Assembly (NCBI GenBank): GCA_004378665.1
Contig: SOIA01000131.1
Coordinates: 1 to 11,108, forward strand
Length of the DNA: 11,108 nt
Reading direction: 5' to 3'
Origin: Candidatus Aminicenantota bacterium
GTDB taxonomy: Bacteria; Acidobacteriota; Aminicenantia; Aminicenantales; Aminicenantaceae
The notes beneath the pieces are model-generated. The model saw nothing but the letters and a program-made list of their open reading frames with translations. It ran no database searches and had not been told where the DNA came from. Numbering within the stretch: the stretch's first letter is position 1; the number at the start of each line of letters is the position of its first letter. The position numbers and the translations under genes were made by a program. Below are positions 1-6,833 of the stretch, in pieces.

Positions 1-130
1 TTTCCCTGTTGACTAATATCTGAGCGATTTCAAGGGGAATGCCAAGCTCAAGGGACAGTGTTTTTGCCTCTTCTTGAGAGGGATTGTATACCCAGATCGT
101 ATCATTCATCGATATCTTTAAATTTAACAT
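1..130 (-). CDS. recJ: RecJ single-stranded-DNA exonuclease, N-terminal fragment
   Basis: Only the first 43 codons are inside the window; the gene runs off the left edge. The visible peptide begins MLNLKISMNDTIWVYNP and continues with LELGIPLEIAQILVNR. This resembles the start of RecJ proteins: a Trp-containing opening, then a helix with the pattern 'a..La.elgis...a.iL.nRG'. RecJ is a 5'-3' single-strand DNA exonuclease used in recombinational and mismatch repair. The DHH catalytic motifs lie beyond the window, so the call rests on a short stretch. The ATG at 130-128 is used here; a second in-frame ATG at 109-107 (MNDTIW...) is equally plausible, and neither has a strong ribosome binding site. 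The gene is divergent from ftsY across a repeat-bearing gap. I see no clear promoter for it. Confidence 0.62.
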   Translation of the reverse strand, partial: MLNLKISMNDTIWVYNPSQEEAKTLSLELGIPLEIAQILVNRE

Positions 131-176
131 AATCTCACTCACTTAAAAAGAAAAAAAGGAGACGGGTAAACATCCC

Positions 177-358
177 TATTTCCGGGGCAATTTCTTTGAA
201 AGTCAGGCAAACTGATTCGTCAGCCCGTGTATTTTCACCAGCGAGGAAAATCCACTTATTCCTCGGCTCGCTCTCCTCTTCGAGGAACCATGCCCGCTCA
301 CCTCCGGATGGCTTCCTAACCAGATTGCCTGACTCCCAAAGATATTATCACGGAAATA
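177..358. repeat. 182-bp structured repeat element with imperfect terminal inverted repeats
   Basis: The outer arms 177-218 and 358-317 (reverse complement) match at 33 of 42 positions by hand alignment; both begin TATTTCCG and share AGTCAGGCAA. The centre holds further self-complementary pieces. CGAGGAA at 242-248 can pair with TTCCTCG at 259-265, and a second CGAGGAA at 281-287 can pair with the same TTCCTCG. CCTC-TTC-GAGG lies at 275-285. Part of a second copy sits at the right window edge (11054-11108), 52/55 identical to the right arm. The element encodes no recognisable protein, although both strands happen to be open for 40 or more codons. Its size, inverted ends and recurrence between genes fit a MITE-like or REP/BIME-like non-autonomous element. 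The family is not recognised, and target-site duplications are not evident. Confidence 0.75.
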
Positions 359-386
359 AAAATGCTTCCAGGGGATTGGTTTAATC

Positions 387-397
387 GGGACTGTCCC
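387..397. repeat. Short palindrome GGGAC-T-GTCCC
   Basis: Five-base perfect arms surround a single T between the repeat element and the ftsY promoter. Related half-matching strings occur in two other intergenic gaps of this window (GGAACGTCCC at 4301-4310 and GGGACGTTC at 6388-6396). It could be a transposon-end remnant or a protein-binding site. The match is short and could be chance. Confidence 0.3.
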
Positions 398-428
398 CCT
401 TCCCCTTGAAAAAGTCGCCTGCTTCCCT

Positions 429-457
429 TTGACTTTAAAAAGCACGAAAAATATAAT
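429..457 (+). promoter_or_regulatory. Sigma70-type promoter of the ftsY-rib operon
   Basis: A -35 box TTGACT (429-434) and a -10 box TATAAT (452-457) are separated by exactly 17 bases. The -10 box is a perfect consensus and the -35 box differs at the last base only. Transcription would start around 462-466, immediately before the ftsY ATG at 467. This implies a leader of only about 1-5 nt and explains why no Shine-Dalgarno sequence is seen before ftsY. Confidence 0.75.
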
Positions 458-466
458 GAGTGTGCC

Positions 467-1360
467 ATGTTCGGAAATCTCAGAGAGAAACTGACCGAAA
501 CACGAAAAAACTTCACTGGAAAATTCGAAGAGCTTCTTCGCAGCAGTCAAAGCCTGGATGAAACTCTGGATCAACTCACCGAATCCATGCTTCTGGCAGA
601 TGTTGGAATGCCATCCATAGAGAAAATTATTAACGCTGTACGCGAAAAATGCAAAAAAAATGATTCCTTCCAGACCATCAAAAAAAACCTGGAAGAGGAA
701 ATCGTACAGATACTTTCCCAATTTCCTTCTGAATTCAACATTGATCACTCTCAATCTGTCATCATGATGGTCGGGGTTAACGGCGGAGGAAAGACAACAT
801 CTCTGGCCAAGCTGGCTAATCATTTCAAGCAGAAGGGGATGAGCATCCTGATGGTGGCGGCTGATACCTTCAGAGCAGCCGCCCAGGAGCAGCTGGGTTT
901 ATGGGGAAAAAAACTGAATATTCCTGTTATAAGAGGTCAGTATGGGGCAGATCCTGCCTCAGTGACCTTCGACGCCATAGACTCATTCAAGGCCCATTCT
1001 TACCAATTTCTGCTGATCGATACGGCCGGAAGGATCCACACCAATACAAATTTAATGAATGAGCTGGAAAAGATCAAACGCGTCATTTCGAAACAGATCG
1101 ATGGAGCGCCACATGAGATTCTCCTCGTTCTTGACGCCAGCATCGGACAGAACGCCTTAATCCAGGCCAAGGAATTTCTAAAATTTTCTGGTTTAACCGG
1201 AATTTTTCTGTCTAAGCTGGATGGAACAGCCAAAGGGGGAAGCATCATCAGCATCGTTGATGAGTTGAAACTCCCCGTCAAGTTCATAGGCATCGGAGAG
1301 GAGGAAAAAGATATGCTCTATTTTTCTCCTCAGGAATTTGCAAAGGCCCTTTTCTCATGA
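467..1360 (+). CDS. ftsY: Signal recognition particle receptor FtsY
   Basis: This is an SRP-family GTPase that receives ribosome-nascent chain-SRP complexes at the inner membrane and hands them to SecYEG. The 297 aa form an N domain (helices at about 1-85, including LLADVG at 42-47) and a G domain. Visible motifs are the P-loop GVNGGGKTT (103-111), DTFRAAAQEQL (133-143), DTAGR (185-189), LDASIGQNA (222-230) and SKLDGTAKGG (249-258), where the usual TKLD carries Ser. GIGEEE follows near the C-terminus. The acidic A domain of E. coli FtsY is absent, as in many short bacterial FtsYs, so the N-terminal helix probably does the membrane contact. The start MFGNLREKL fits the family; there is no ribosome binding site, and the promoter ends 9 bp upstream. 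The stop overlaps the ribD start (ATGA), so ribD is likely translationally coupled. Confidence 0.96.
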   Translation: MFGNLREKLTETRKNFTGKFEELLRSSQSLDETLDQLTESMLLADVGMPSIEKIINAVREKCKKNDSFQTIKKNLEEEIVQILSQFPSEFNIDHSQSVIMMVGVNGGGKTTSLAKLANHFKQKGMSILMVAADTFRAAAQEQLGLWGKKLNIPVIRGQYGADPASVTFDAIDSFKAHSYQFLLIDTAGRIHTNTNLMNELEKIKRVISKQIDGAPHEILLVLDASIGQNALIQAKEFLKFSGLTGIFLSKLDGTAKGGSIISIVDELKLPVKFIGIGEEEKDMLYFSPQEFAKALFS

Positions 1361-2451
1361 AAGAGCTTAAAGATTTTTTCTACCTCCAGATGGCTTATGG
1401 ATTAGCTGAAAAAGCCATCGGATGGGCCAGTCCAAACCCCTATGTCGGGGCGGTGATTGTCAAGAAAGACACCATCATCGGACATGGTTATCATGAAAAA
1501 CCTGGAAAGCCCCATGCCGAAGTCATCGCTCTTCAGAGGGCCGGTTCACTGGCTCGAAACAGCACAGCGTACATCAATCTCGAGCCATGCGTTCATTGGG
1601 GAAAGACTCCTCCGTGCATGGAATCCCTGCTTCAGGCTCGAGTCGGAAGAGTCGTTATTTCCGATTTCGACCCCAATCCGCTTGTATCCAAAAAGGGCAT
1701 AAAAAAACTTAAAGAAGCTGGAATAGAGGTCTCACTGGGCCTTCTCCAGGAGAAAAACAGGCGTCTGAACGAGACTTATATCAAATACATCACAAAAAAT
1801 ATTCCGTTTGTGGCAGCCAAAGTCGCTGTCAGTCTTGATGGGAAAATGGCCACCAAAACATTCTCTTCCCGATGGATATCATCTGCAGAAACACGGAAAT
1901 ACATTCATCTCTTAAGAGGAGAGTATGACGCGCTGATGATCGGTGTGAACACACTCATCAAGGACGATCCCCTGTTGACTGTCCGTCATCCCAACTGGCG
2001 AAGCAAACGTTTGACACGGATTATTCTTGATTCTCATCTTCGCTTTCCTTTGGGATCCAGGATTCTCTCCACTCTTTCCCGGGGAAAAATCCTGGTTTTT
2101 ACGCTAAAACAGGCTCCCTCCAAAAAAGCCGATGCCCTGCGGAAAAAGGGCGTAGAGGTGATCCCCCTCTCTTCTTCCCGTATCGATCCAAACAAGGTGT
2201 TATCGTGGTTGGGCGAACACGAGATATCGAGTGTTCTTGTGGAAGGGGGCGGCCGCCTGCTGACGTCCATGCTTGAGGAAAGAGCTGTGGATAAAATCTT
2301 TGTCACCCTCTCTCCCAAGCTCATCGGCGGAAAGGCGGCACCGACATTTTTCCAGGGAAAAGGAGCAGACTTCATCAAGGATTCACTTTCAATGAAAAGA
2401 ATTCACTCTTTTCAGATCGATGAAGATCTCATAGTGGAAGGATATTTATAA
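1357..2451 (+). CDS. ribD: Bifunctional pyrimidine deaminase/reductase RibD
   Basis: RibD catalyses the second and third steps of riboflavin synthesis: deamination of the diaminopyrimidine from GTP cyclohydrolase II, then NADPH-dependent reduction of its ribose side chain. The 364 aa match the usual length. The N-terminal cytidine-deaminase-like domain (about 1-145) has the zinc and catalytic motifs HAE (53-55) and PCVHWGKTPPC (77-87). The C-terminal reductase domain begins at about 150 and has the family strings KVAVSLDGKMAT, SRWIS, LRGEYDALMIGVNT and LVEGGG. No active-site residue appears to be lost. The start ATG overlaps the ftsY stop by 4 nt, with AAAGG about 10 nt upstream. The stop TAA shares one base with the ribE start (TAATG). 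No FMN riboswitch can be present in front of it, since the upstream DNA is ftsY coding sequence. Confidence 0.96.
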   Translation: MKELKDFFYLQMAYGLAEKAIGWASPNPYVGAVIVKKDTIIGHGYHEKPGKPHAEVIALQRAGSLARNSTAYINLEPCVHWGKTPPCMESLLQARVGRVVISDFDPNPLVSKKGIKKLKEAGIEVSLGLLQEKNRRLNETYIKYITKNIPFVAAKVAVSLDGKMATKTFSSRWISSAETRKYIHLLRGEYDALMIGVNTLIKDDPLLTVRHPNWRSKRLTRIILDSHLRFPLGSRILSTLSRGKILVFTLKQAPSKKADALRKKGVEVIPLSSSRIDPNKVLSWLGEHEISSVLVEGGGRLLTSMLEERAVDKIFVTLSPKLIGGKAAPTFFQGKGADFIKDSLSMKRIHSFQIDEDLIVEGYL

Positions 2452-3041
2452 TGTTCACAGGAATAATTCACCATCAGGGACGATTCAAAGGATACCGGCG
2501 AGGAAAACAGGAAATCGCTGTCGAGGTGCCTCCAAGCCTTTCCGCCGTGGAAATCGGAGAAAGCATCTCGGTCAACGGCGCCTGCCTCAGCCTTATCAGA
2601 AAAGAAAGAGACACTTTTTTCTTTGATCTATCCCAGGAAACACTCCAAAAAACAACCCTGGGATCTTTTCGCCCGGGCGAAAGGCTCAACCTTGAACTGC
2701 CTCTCACTCTGTCCTCACCCTTGAGCGGCCATTTGATCACGGGCCATGTAGACGCCCAGGGCAAGGTGACCAAAATCAGCCAGAGAGAGAAAGGAAAAAG
2801 AGTGACCGTCAATTACCCCCCAGAACTCCGGCCCTATTTTATCCCCAAGGGTTCGGTCGCTCTGAACGGAATCAGCCTCACCATCGCAGACTTGAGCCCA
2901 TCATCGATTGAGGTTGAACTCATTCCTGTGACACTGGAAAAATCCAATTTGAGTAATCTCAAAAGAGGAGACTCAGTCAACATAGAATGTGACATGATCG
3001 GCAAATACGTGTATAATTGGATATCTAAAGAAAATCCATAG
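2451..3041 (+). CDS. ribE: Riboflavin synthase, alpha-chain type
   Basis: This enzyme dismutates two 6,7-dimethyl-8-ribityllumazine molecules into riboflavin and the pyrimidine donor, as a homotrimer. The 196 aa consist of two lumazine-binding barrels in tandem (about 1-95 and 96-190), slightly shorter than the usual 200-215. Visible family signatures are the opening MFTGII, SVNGACLSL with Cys45, QETLQKTTLG, GHLITGHVD with His99, KGSVALNGISLTI with Ser142, and VNIECDMIGKY with Asp181. The usual NLERA reads NLELP (80-84). The start is fixed by the invariant MFTGII, with GGAAGGA about 8 nt upstream inside ribD, and the TAATG overlap suggests reinitiation after ribD. The symbol follows the ribE usage; the same gene is called ribC in E. 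coli. Confidence 0.95.
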   Translation: MFTGIIHHQGRFKGYRRGKQEIAVEVPPSLSAVEIGESISVNGACLSLIRKERDTFFFDLSQETLQKTTLGSFRPGERLNLELPLTLSSPLSGHLITGHVDAQGKVTKISQREKGKRVTVNYPPELRPYFIPKGSVALNGISLTIADLSPSSIEVELIPVTLEKSNLSNLKRGDSVNIECDMIGKYVYNWISKENP

Positions 3042-3070
3042 TCAAACAGCAAAAGAACAAAGGACCGAAA

Positions 3071-4285
3071 ATGAAAAAAGTCAAAGCAGCGACAGTCGAG
3101 CAAACCATTAAAGCCGTAAAAGCAGGTAAAATCATTATCATCGTTGATGACGAAGACAGAGAGAACGAAGGCGACCTGATGGTGGCGGCTGAAAAAGCGA
3201 CTCCCGAAATCGTCAATTTTATGACAAAGCATGGTCGGGGGCTCATCTGCCTGCCTTTAACCAAAGAAAGGCTCAAGGAGCTCCATCTGCCTCTAATGGT
3301 TCGGGATAACACGGCCCCCTTCCAGACAGCCTTCACGGTCTCGATAGATGCCAGAGAGGGTGTCACAACGGGGATATCGGCCCATGACCGGGCCAAGACT
3401 ATCCAGGTGGCCACCGATCCCAACACACAGCCCTCTGACCTGACTCGACCAGGCCATATTTTTCCTCTTGAAGCAAGAGGGGGAGGAGTCCTGAAAAGGG
3501 CGGGCCAGACAGAGGCATCTGTGGATATCGCCCGGATGGCGGGCTTAAAGCCTGCGGGCGTCATCTGCGAGATCATGAGCGAAGACGGCACCATGGCCAG
3601 GATACCTCAACTCGAAGAGCTCAGCCGGACTCACGATATCCCTATTCTGACTATCGCTGATCTCATCAAATACCGGATGAAGCACGAAACACTGGTGAAA
3701 AAGATAGAGGAAGCCAGTTTGCCGACGAGATTCGGAGATTTCAAGATCATGATCTTCGAGGACATCATCCACAAAGAACATCATGTGGCGCTGGTCAAAG
3801 GAGAAATCAAAAAGGATGATCCCACACTTGTCCGGGCTCACTCTCAATGTTTAACCGGAGATACATTTGGCTCGATTCGTTGCGACTGCGGAGAGCAGCT
3901 CCACCAGGCCATGAAAATGATCCACAAGGAAGGAAAAGGAGTCATCCTTTACATTCTCAACCATGAGGGAAGAGGGATCGGATTCACCAACAAAATCAAG
4001 GCCTATGCCATCCAGGACCACGGAGCCGATACCGTCGAAGCCAATCAGAAGCTGGGTTTCAAAGCTGACCAGAGGGATTACGGGATAGGCGCACAGATCC
4101 TGGTCGCACTGGGCGCAAATAAGCTTCGTCTGATCACGAATAATCCGCGTAAATTCGTCGGGTTGTCGGGCTACGGTCTGGAGATTGTCGAACGTGTGCC
4201 CATCGAAATCCCGCCAAACAAAAACAACATTAAATACTTAAAGACCAAGAAAGAGAAAATGGGCCACATCCTGGAGATGGTTTAG
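3071..4285 (+). CDS. ribBA: Bifunctional DHBP synthase / GTP cyclohydrolase II RibBA
   Basis: This is a fusion of the two entry enzymes of riboflavin synthesis. The N-terminal half (about 1-202) is 3,4-dihydroxy-2-butanone-4-phosphate synthase, which acts on ribulose 5-phosphate. It has DDEDRENEGD (26-35), GVTTGIS (97-103), RPGHIFPL (126-133) and MAR (175-177). The C-terminal half (about 208-404) is GTP cyclohydrolase II. It has the zinc cysteines C260, C271 and C273 in CLTGDTFGSIRCDC, then NHEGRGIG, DTVEANQKLGF, RDYGIGAQIL, TNNPRK and a GLSGYGL motif. One oddity stands out: the DHBP synthase motif normally reading GHTE is GQTE (145-148, codon CAG at 3506-3508), so a metal-ligand histidine is Gln. 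AAAGGACC lies just upstream of the ATG, 29 nt after ribE. The gene ends 25 nt from the convergent dtd; no ribH follows. Confidence 0.96.
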   Translation: MKKVKAATVEQTIKAVKAGKIIIIVDDEDRENEGDLMVAAEKATPEIVNFMTKHGRGLICLPLTKERLKELHLPLMVRDNTAPFQTAFTVSIDAREGVTTGISAHDRAKTIQVATDPNTQPSDLTRPGHIFPLEARGGGVLKRAGQTEASVDIARMAGLKPAGVICEIMSEDGTMARIPQLEELSRTHDIPILTIADLIKYRMKHETLVKKIEEASLPTRFGDFKIMIFEDIIHKEHHVALVKGEIKKDDPTLVRAHSQCLTGDTFGSIRCDCGEQLHQAMKMIHKEGKGVILYILNHEGRGIGFTNKIKAYAIQDHGADTVEANQKLGFKADQRDYGIGAQILVALGANKLRLITNNPRKFVGLSGYGLEIVERVPIEIPPNKNNIKYLKTKKEKMGHILEMV

Positions 4286-4310
4286 AATATGGAAATATGA
4301 GGAACGTCCC

Positions 4311-4757
4311 CTATTGCTTCTTTTTCTCAAGAATAAAGGTCACAGGGCCGTCATTCACCAGACGGACTTCCATCAGGGCTCCGAATACCCCTGTTTCGAC
4401 TTTTAGACCTCTCTGTTTGATCAGGCTCACGAAATAAAGAAAGAGCTCCTCCGCTTTTTCCGGAGATTCGGCATTGTCAAAACTGGGCCTTCTTCCCTTC
4501 TTCAAAGACCCTGCGAGTGTGAACTGGGAGACGGCAAGCACTTCCCCCTTGACATCCAGGAGAGAGAGGTTCATCTTTCCTTCTTCATCCGGAAAAATCC
4601 TTAACTCCACGATCTTATTTGCCAGATAATTGGCCTCCTCTTCTGAGTCCCCTTTTTCTACGCCGACAAAAAGACAAGCTCCTTGGCCGATTTTGCCCGC
4701 AGTCCTGTGTTGGACTTCAACCGCAGCCTGTTTGACTCTCTGGAGAACGATCTTCAC
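4311..4757 (-). CDS. dtd: D-aminoacyl-tRNA deacylase Dtd
   Basis: Dtd hydrolyses D-amino acids, and mis-charged glycine, from tRNA, protecting translation from wrong chirality. The 148 aa match the usual ~145. The sequence begins MKIVLQRV and has SQFTLAGSLKKGRRPSF, which contains the conserved SQFTL, and near the C-terminus the NDGPVT motif carrying the cis Gly-Pro dipeptide that gives the enzyme its chiral proofreading. The start codon is GTG (4757-4755), overlapping the murJ stop by 4 nt (GTGA); AAAGGG precedes it at short spacing within murJ. The gene therefore sits second in a murJ-dtd unit and is probably translationally coupled. The functional link between the two is not obvious. Its stop lies 25 nt from the ribBA stop on the other strand, with no clear terminator hairpin between them. 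Confidence 0.95.
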   Translation of the reverse strand: MKIVLQRVKQAAVEVQHRTAGKIGQGACLFVGVEKGDSEEEANYLANKIVELRIFPDEEGKMNLSLLDVKGEVLAVSQFTLAGSLKKGRRPSFDNAESPEKAEELFLYFVSLIKQRGLKVETGVFGALMEVRLVNDGPVTFILEKKKQ

Positions 4758-6346
4758 TGACCCTTTCCACTGTTCTTTGATGCTTCTTTACGCAAAAAGA
4801 TGTCTTTTAAATTTCTGAGATCTTCAGGATTAAGGAGTAAGCTCAACACTGCATAGGCCAGAATTCCCAAAACCACGGCTGAAGACAGGACAGCCAGTTT
4901 CTTCAGGAATATCATTCCAGGAAAATCAAACTGTTTCATGAAAAACCAGACCGCAGCGCCCATCACTCCTGCAGAGAAGGCGGATCTTGCGCCGGATAGG
5001 ACAAATTCCTTTTTATCTATTCGGCCGATCTTCCTCTCTAAAAGAATGAACAGCGCGATCATATTGAAGACGGATACCAGGGACAAGGCTAAAGCTATGC
5101 CGCCGACCCGTAAAGGATTCATCAGAATCAAAGACAGGCCAATGTAGGCGATCATCACAAAAAATGCCACGATGACAGGGGTTTTCACATCTTTAAAGGA
5201 GTAAAAAGCAGGAGACAGAATCTTCACGCCGGAGATGAAGGGGAGGCCGAAGGCAAAATAGAACAAGCACTGAGAGGCCATGGCAGTGGACAGATGACCG
5301 AAAAGGCCCCTTTCAAACAGAACTTGAATGATGGGGCGGTAGAGAACCAGCAGCCCCACCATAGCCGGGAATGTGATAAAAAATATGAACCTGAAAGAAA
5401 AGACGATCGTGCTTTTCATGCCCCGAATATCCTTACGGACCGCCTGCTCGGAAAAAGTCGGCAGGAGGGCGATCGAAAGGCCGATGGAAAACAAGCCGAG
5501 CGTAAGTTCCTGAACTCTGGAGGCATAGTAAAGAGAGGACGCGCTTCCCACCTCTAAATAAGTGGCAAGTATTCTGCTTATGGCATAATTGATCTGGATG
5601 ATCCCGGCACCAAAAAGACCCGGGACCATCAACTTCGCCGCCTTGCGCACCGCCGGATGAGTAAAGGACAGGCCGAACTTGAAGCGCATCCCGTTGCGCC
5701 ATAGGAAAGGCACCTGGAAAGACAACTGCAGAATACCACCGATAACAACTCCGACAGCAAAAACATAGGCAGGCTCCTCAACTTTATCGGCAAAAAGAAG
5801 CGCCCCTGTGATAATCGCCAGGTTGAAAAGAACAGGAGTAAATGCGGGGACGAAGAATCTATGGAAAGAGTTCAAGACGGCCATAGCCAGAGCGGCCAGG
5901 CTGACGAGAAAAATATATGGAAAAATGATCCGAGTCAGAATAGTCGTCATCTCCCATTTTCCAGGAACTTCTCCAAAACCAGGGGCAATAATCCTGACTA
6001 AAAGAGGAGAAAAGACTATGCCCAGGACCACAAGACAAGCCATTATCACGGTCAAATCATAGAAGAATGCGTTGGCGAACTTCCAGAGTTCTTCTTTTGA
6101 TTTTTCCTTCTTTATCTGAGTAAAAACGGGAATAAAGGCCGCGGTCATCGCTCCTTCCGCTGTCAACCGCCGCAGGAGGTTGGGGATGAGATAGGCCATG
6201 GTGAAGGCATCCATGCTCTGGCCCGTCCCCATAAACTTGGCCTGGAGGATGTCCCGGAATAGACCCAAAATCCTGCTCAGCAAGGTCGGGAAGGCCATGA
6301 TAAACGTTGACCTCATAACTCTGCGGTTCTGGTCCTTCTGTTCCAT
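4754..6346 (-). CDS. murJ: Lipid II flippase MurJ
   Basis: This polytopic inner-membrane protein of the MOP superfamily (MurJ/MviN) flips lipid II, the peptidoglycan precursor, to the periplasmic face. The 530 aa contain about 14 hydrophobic segments and a basic C-terminal tail. Charged residues shown to be important in E. coli MurJ are all present with a constant offset of 7: R25, R31, D46, R59 and R60, in SRILGLFRD, MDAF and NLLRRLTAEGAMTAAF. This makes a functional flippase likely rather than another MOP transporter such as Wzx. The ATG at 6346 fits the family start (RSTFIMAFPTLLSRILG follows). The ribosome binding site is weak (GGATTAAG touches the ATG). The upstream 208 bases separate it from divergent rpsT; I find no convincing promoter on this strand. 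It overlaps dtd by 4 nt. Confidence 0.96.
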   Translation of the reverse strand: MEQKDQNRRVMRSTFIMAFPTLLSRILGLFRDILQAKFMGTGQSMDAFTMAYLIPNLLRRLTAEGAMTAAFIPVFTQIKKEKSKEELWKFANAFFYDLTVIMACLVVLGIVFSPLLVRIIAPGFGEVPGKWEMTTILTRIIFPYIFLVSLAALAMAVLNSFHRFFVPAFTPVLFNLAIITGALLFADKVEEPAYVFAVGVVIGGILQLSFQVPFLWRNGMRFKFGLSFTHPAVRKAAKLMVPGLFGAGIIQINYAISRILATYLEVGSASSLYYASRVQELTLGLFSIGLSIALLPTFSEQAVRKDIRGMKSTIVFSFRFIFFITFPAMVGLLVLYRPIIQVLFERGLFGHLSTAMASQCLFYFAFGLPFISGVKILSPAFYSFKDVKTPVIVAFFVMIAYIGLSLILMNPLRVGGIALALSLVSVFNMIALFILLERKIGRIDKKEFVLSGARSAFSAGVMGAAVWFFMKQFDFPGMIFLKKLAVLSSAVVLGILAYAVLSLLLNPEDLRNLKDIFLRKEASKNSGKGQ

Positions 6347-6501
6347 CTTAATCCATCACTGGAATTTAAAATTCAGAGATGCCGTTTGGGACGTTCTCTT
6401 CTTGTCCGGAGCGGATGAATTCTGACATCGGATTCAACCCGGCACACACTCTTTCCCATCCCAATATTTGCACTGATTCACGACTCCTCGCCTTTAGAGA
6501 G

Positions 6502-6530
6502 TTGACTTTGAAGAAGATATATCTTATCAT
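6502..6530 (+). promoter_or_regulatory. Sigma70-type promoter of rpsT
   Basis: A -35 box TTGACT (6502-6507) and a -10 box TATCAT (6525-6530) are separated by exactly 17 bases. The predicted start is near 6537, giving a leader of about 18 nt. That leader holds a strong Shine-Dalgarno AAGGAG at 6543-6548 before the ATG at 6555. The same -35 sequence and spacing occur at the ftsY and leuS promoters. Confidence 0.78.
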
Positions 6531-6554
6531 ACCTTTTTCAAAAAGGAGAGAGAA

Positions 6555-6833
6555 ATGGCCCAGCACAAATCAGCCATACAGCAGTGGCGGCGGAGTCTAC
6601 GCAGAAATGCCGTAAACAGACAAAACAAATCTTCTCTGCGGAAACAGATCAAAAAATTAAGAGAAGCCATCCAGAACAACGACAATGAGGGCGCCCAACA
6701 ACTTCTCCCCGCGACATTCTCCCTCATCGATAAATCCATTAAAAAAGGAACCCTCCACGAAAATACGGGTAACAGGTATAAATCAAGGTTGAGCCGGCAG
6801 ATCGAACTGATCAGCTCTCCTCCCTCCAAGTGA
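6555..6833 (+). CDS. rpsT: 30S ribosomal protein S20
   Basis: S20 is a small, very basic protein that binds 16S rRNA early in 30S assembly. The 92 aa show the family layout: MAQHKSAIQQWRRS, then NRQNKSSLRKQIKKL, a middle helix, and the conserved segment around KSIKKGTLHENTGNRYKSRLSRQI. E. coli S20 has 87 aa. The start is supported by a strong ribosome binding site and a promoter directly upstream, making a short monocistronic unit. The last 23 nt overlap the 3' end of holA on the other strand. Nine T residues (6837-6845) follow the stop, but I do not see a hairpin abutting them, so a standard intrinsic terminator is not supported. The short region before the promoter, shared with murJ, shows nothing else I can name. 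Confidence 0.97.
   Translation: MAQHKSAIQQWRRSLRRNAVNRQNKSSLRKQIKKLREAIQNNDNEGAQQLLPATFSLIDKSIKKGTLHENTGNRYKSRLSRQIELISSPPSK

Noticed and set aside
131..176. A GGG...CCC pair followed by T-rich DNA upstream of recJ on the minus strand, resembling a terminator
   Set aside because: The stem is only three base pairs and sits between recJ and its expected promoter region, so a terminator is not supported.
203..823. A 206-codon minus-strand frame covering the repeat and the start of ftsY
   Set aside because: More than half is antisense to clearly coding ftsY, and the rest lies in the inverted-repeat element. Openness in both strands of the element looks incidental.
2928..2930. RibE Val160 where B. 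subtilis riboflavin synthase has His (IPHT to IPVT)
   Set aside because: From memory, E. coli riboflavin synthase has Glu there (IPET), so the position is not invariant. Cys45, His99, Ser142 and Asp181 are present.
3025..3594. A 189-codon minus-strand frame antisense to ribBA
   Set aside because: The sense strand encodes conserved DHBP synthase motifs throughout, and the antisense protein resembles nothing known to me.
6347..6501. Possible promoter or regulatory sites for murJ
   Set aside because: No -35/-10 pair with acceptable spacing could be found on the minus strand, only AT-rich GAATTTTAAATTC near the start.
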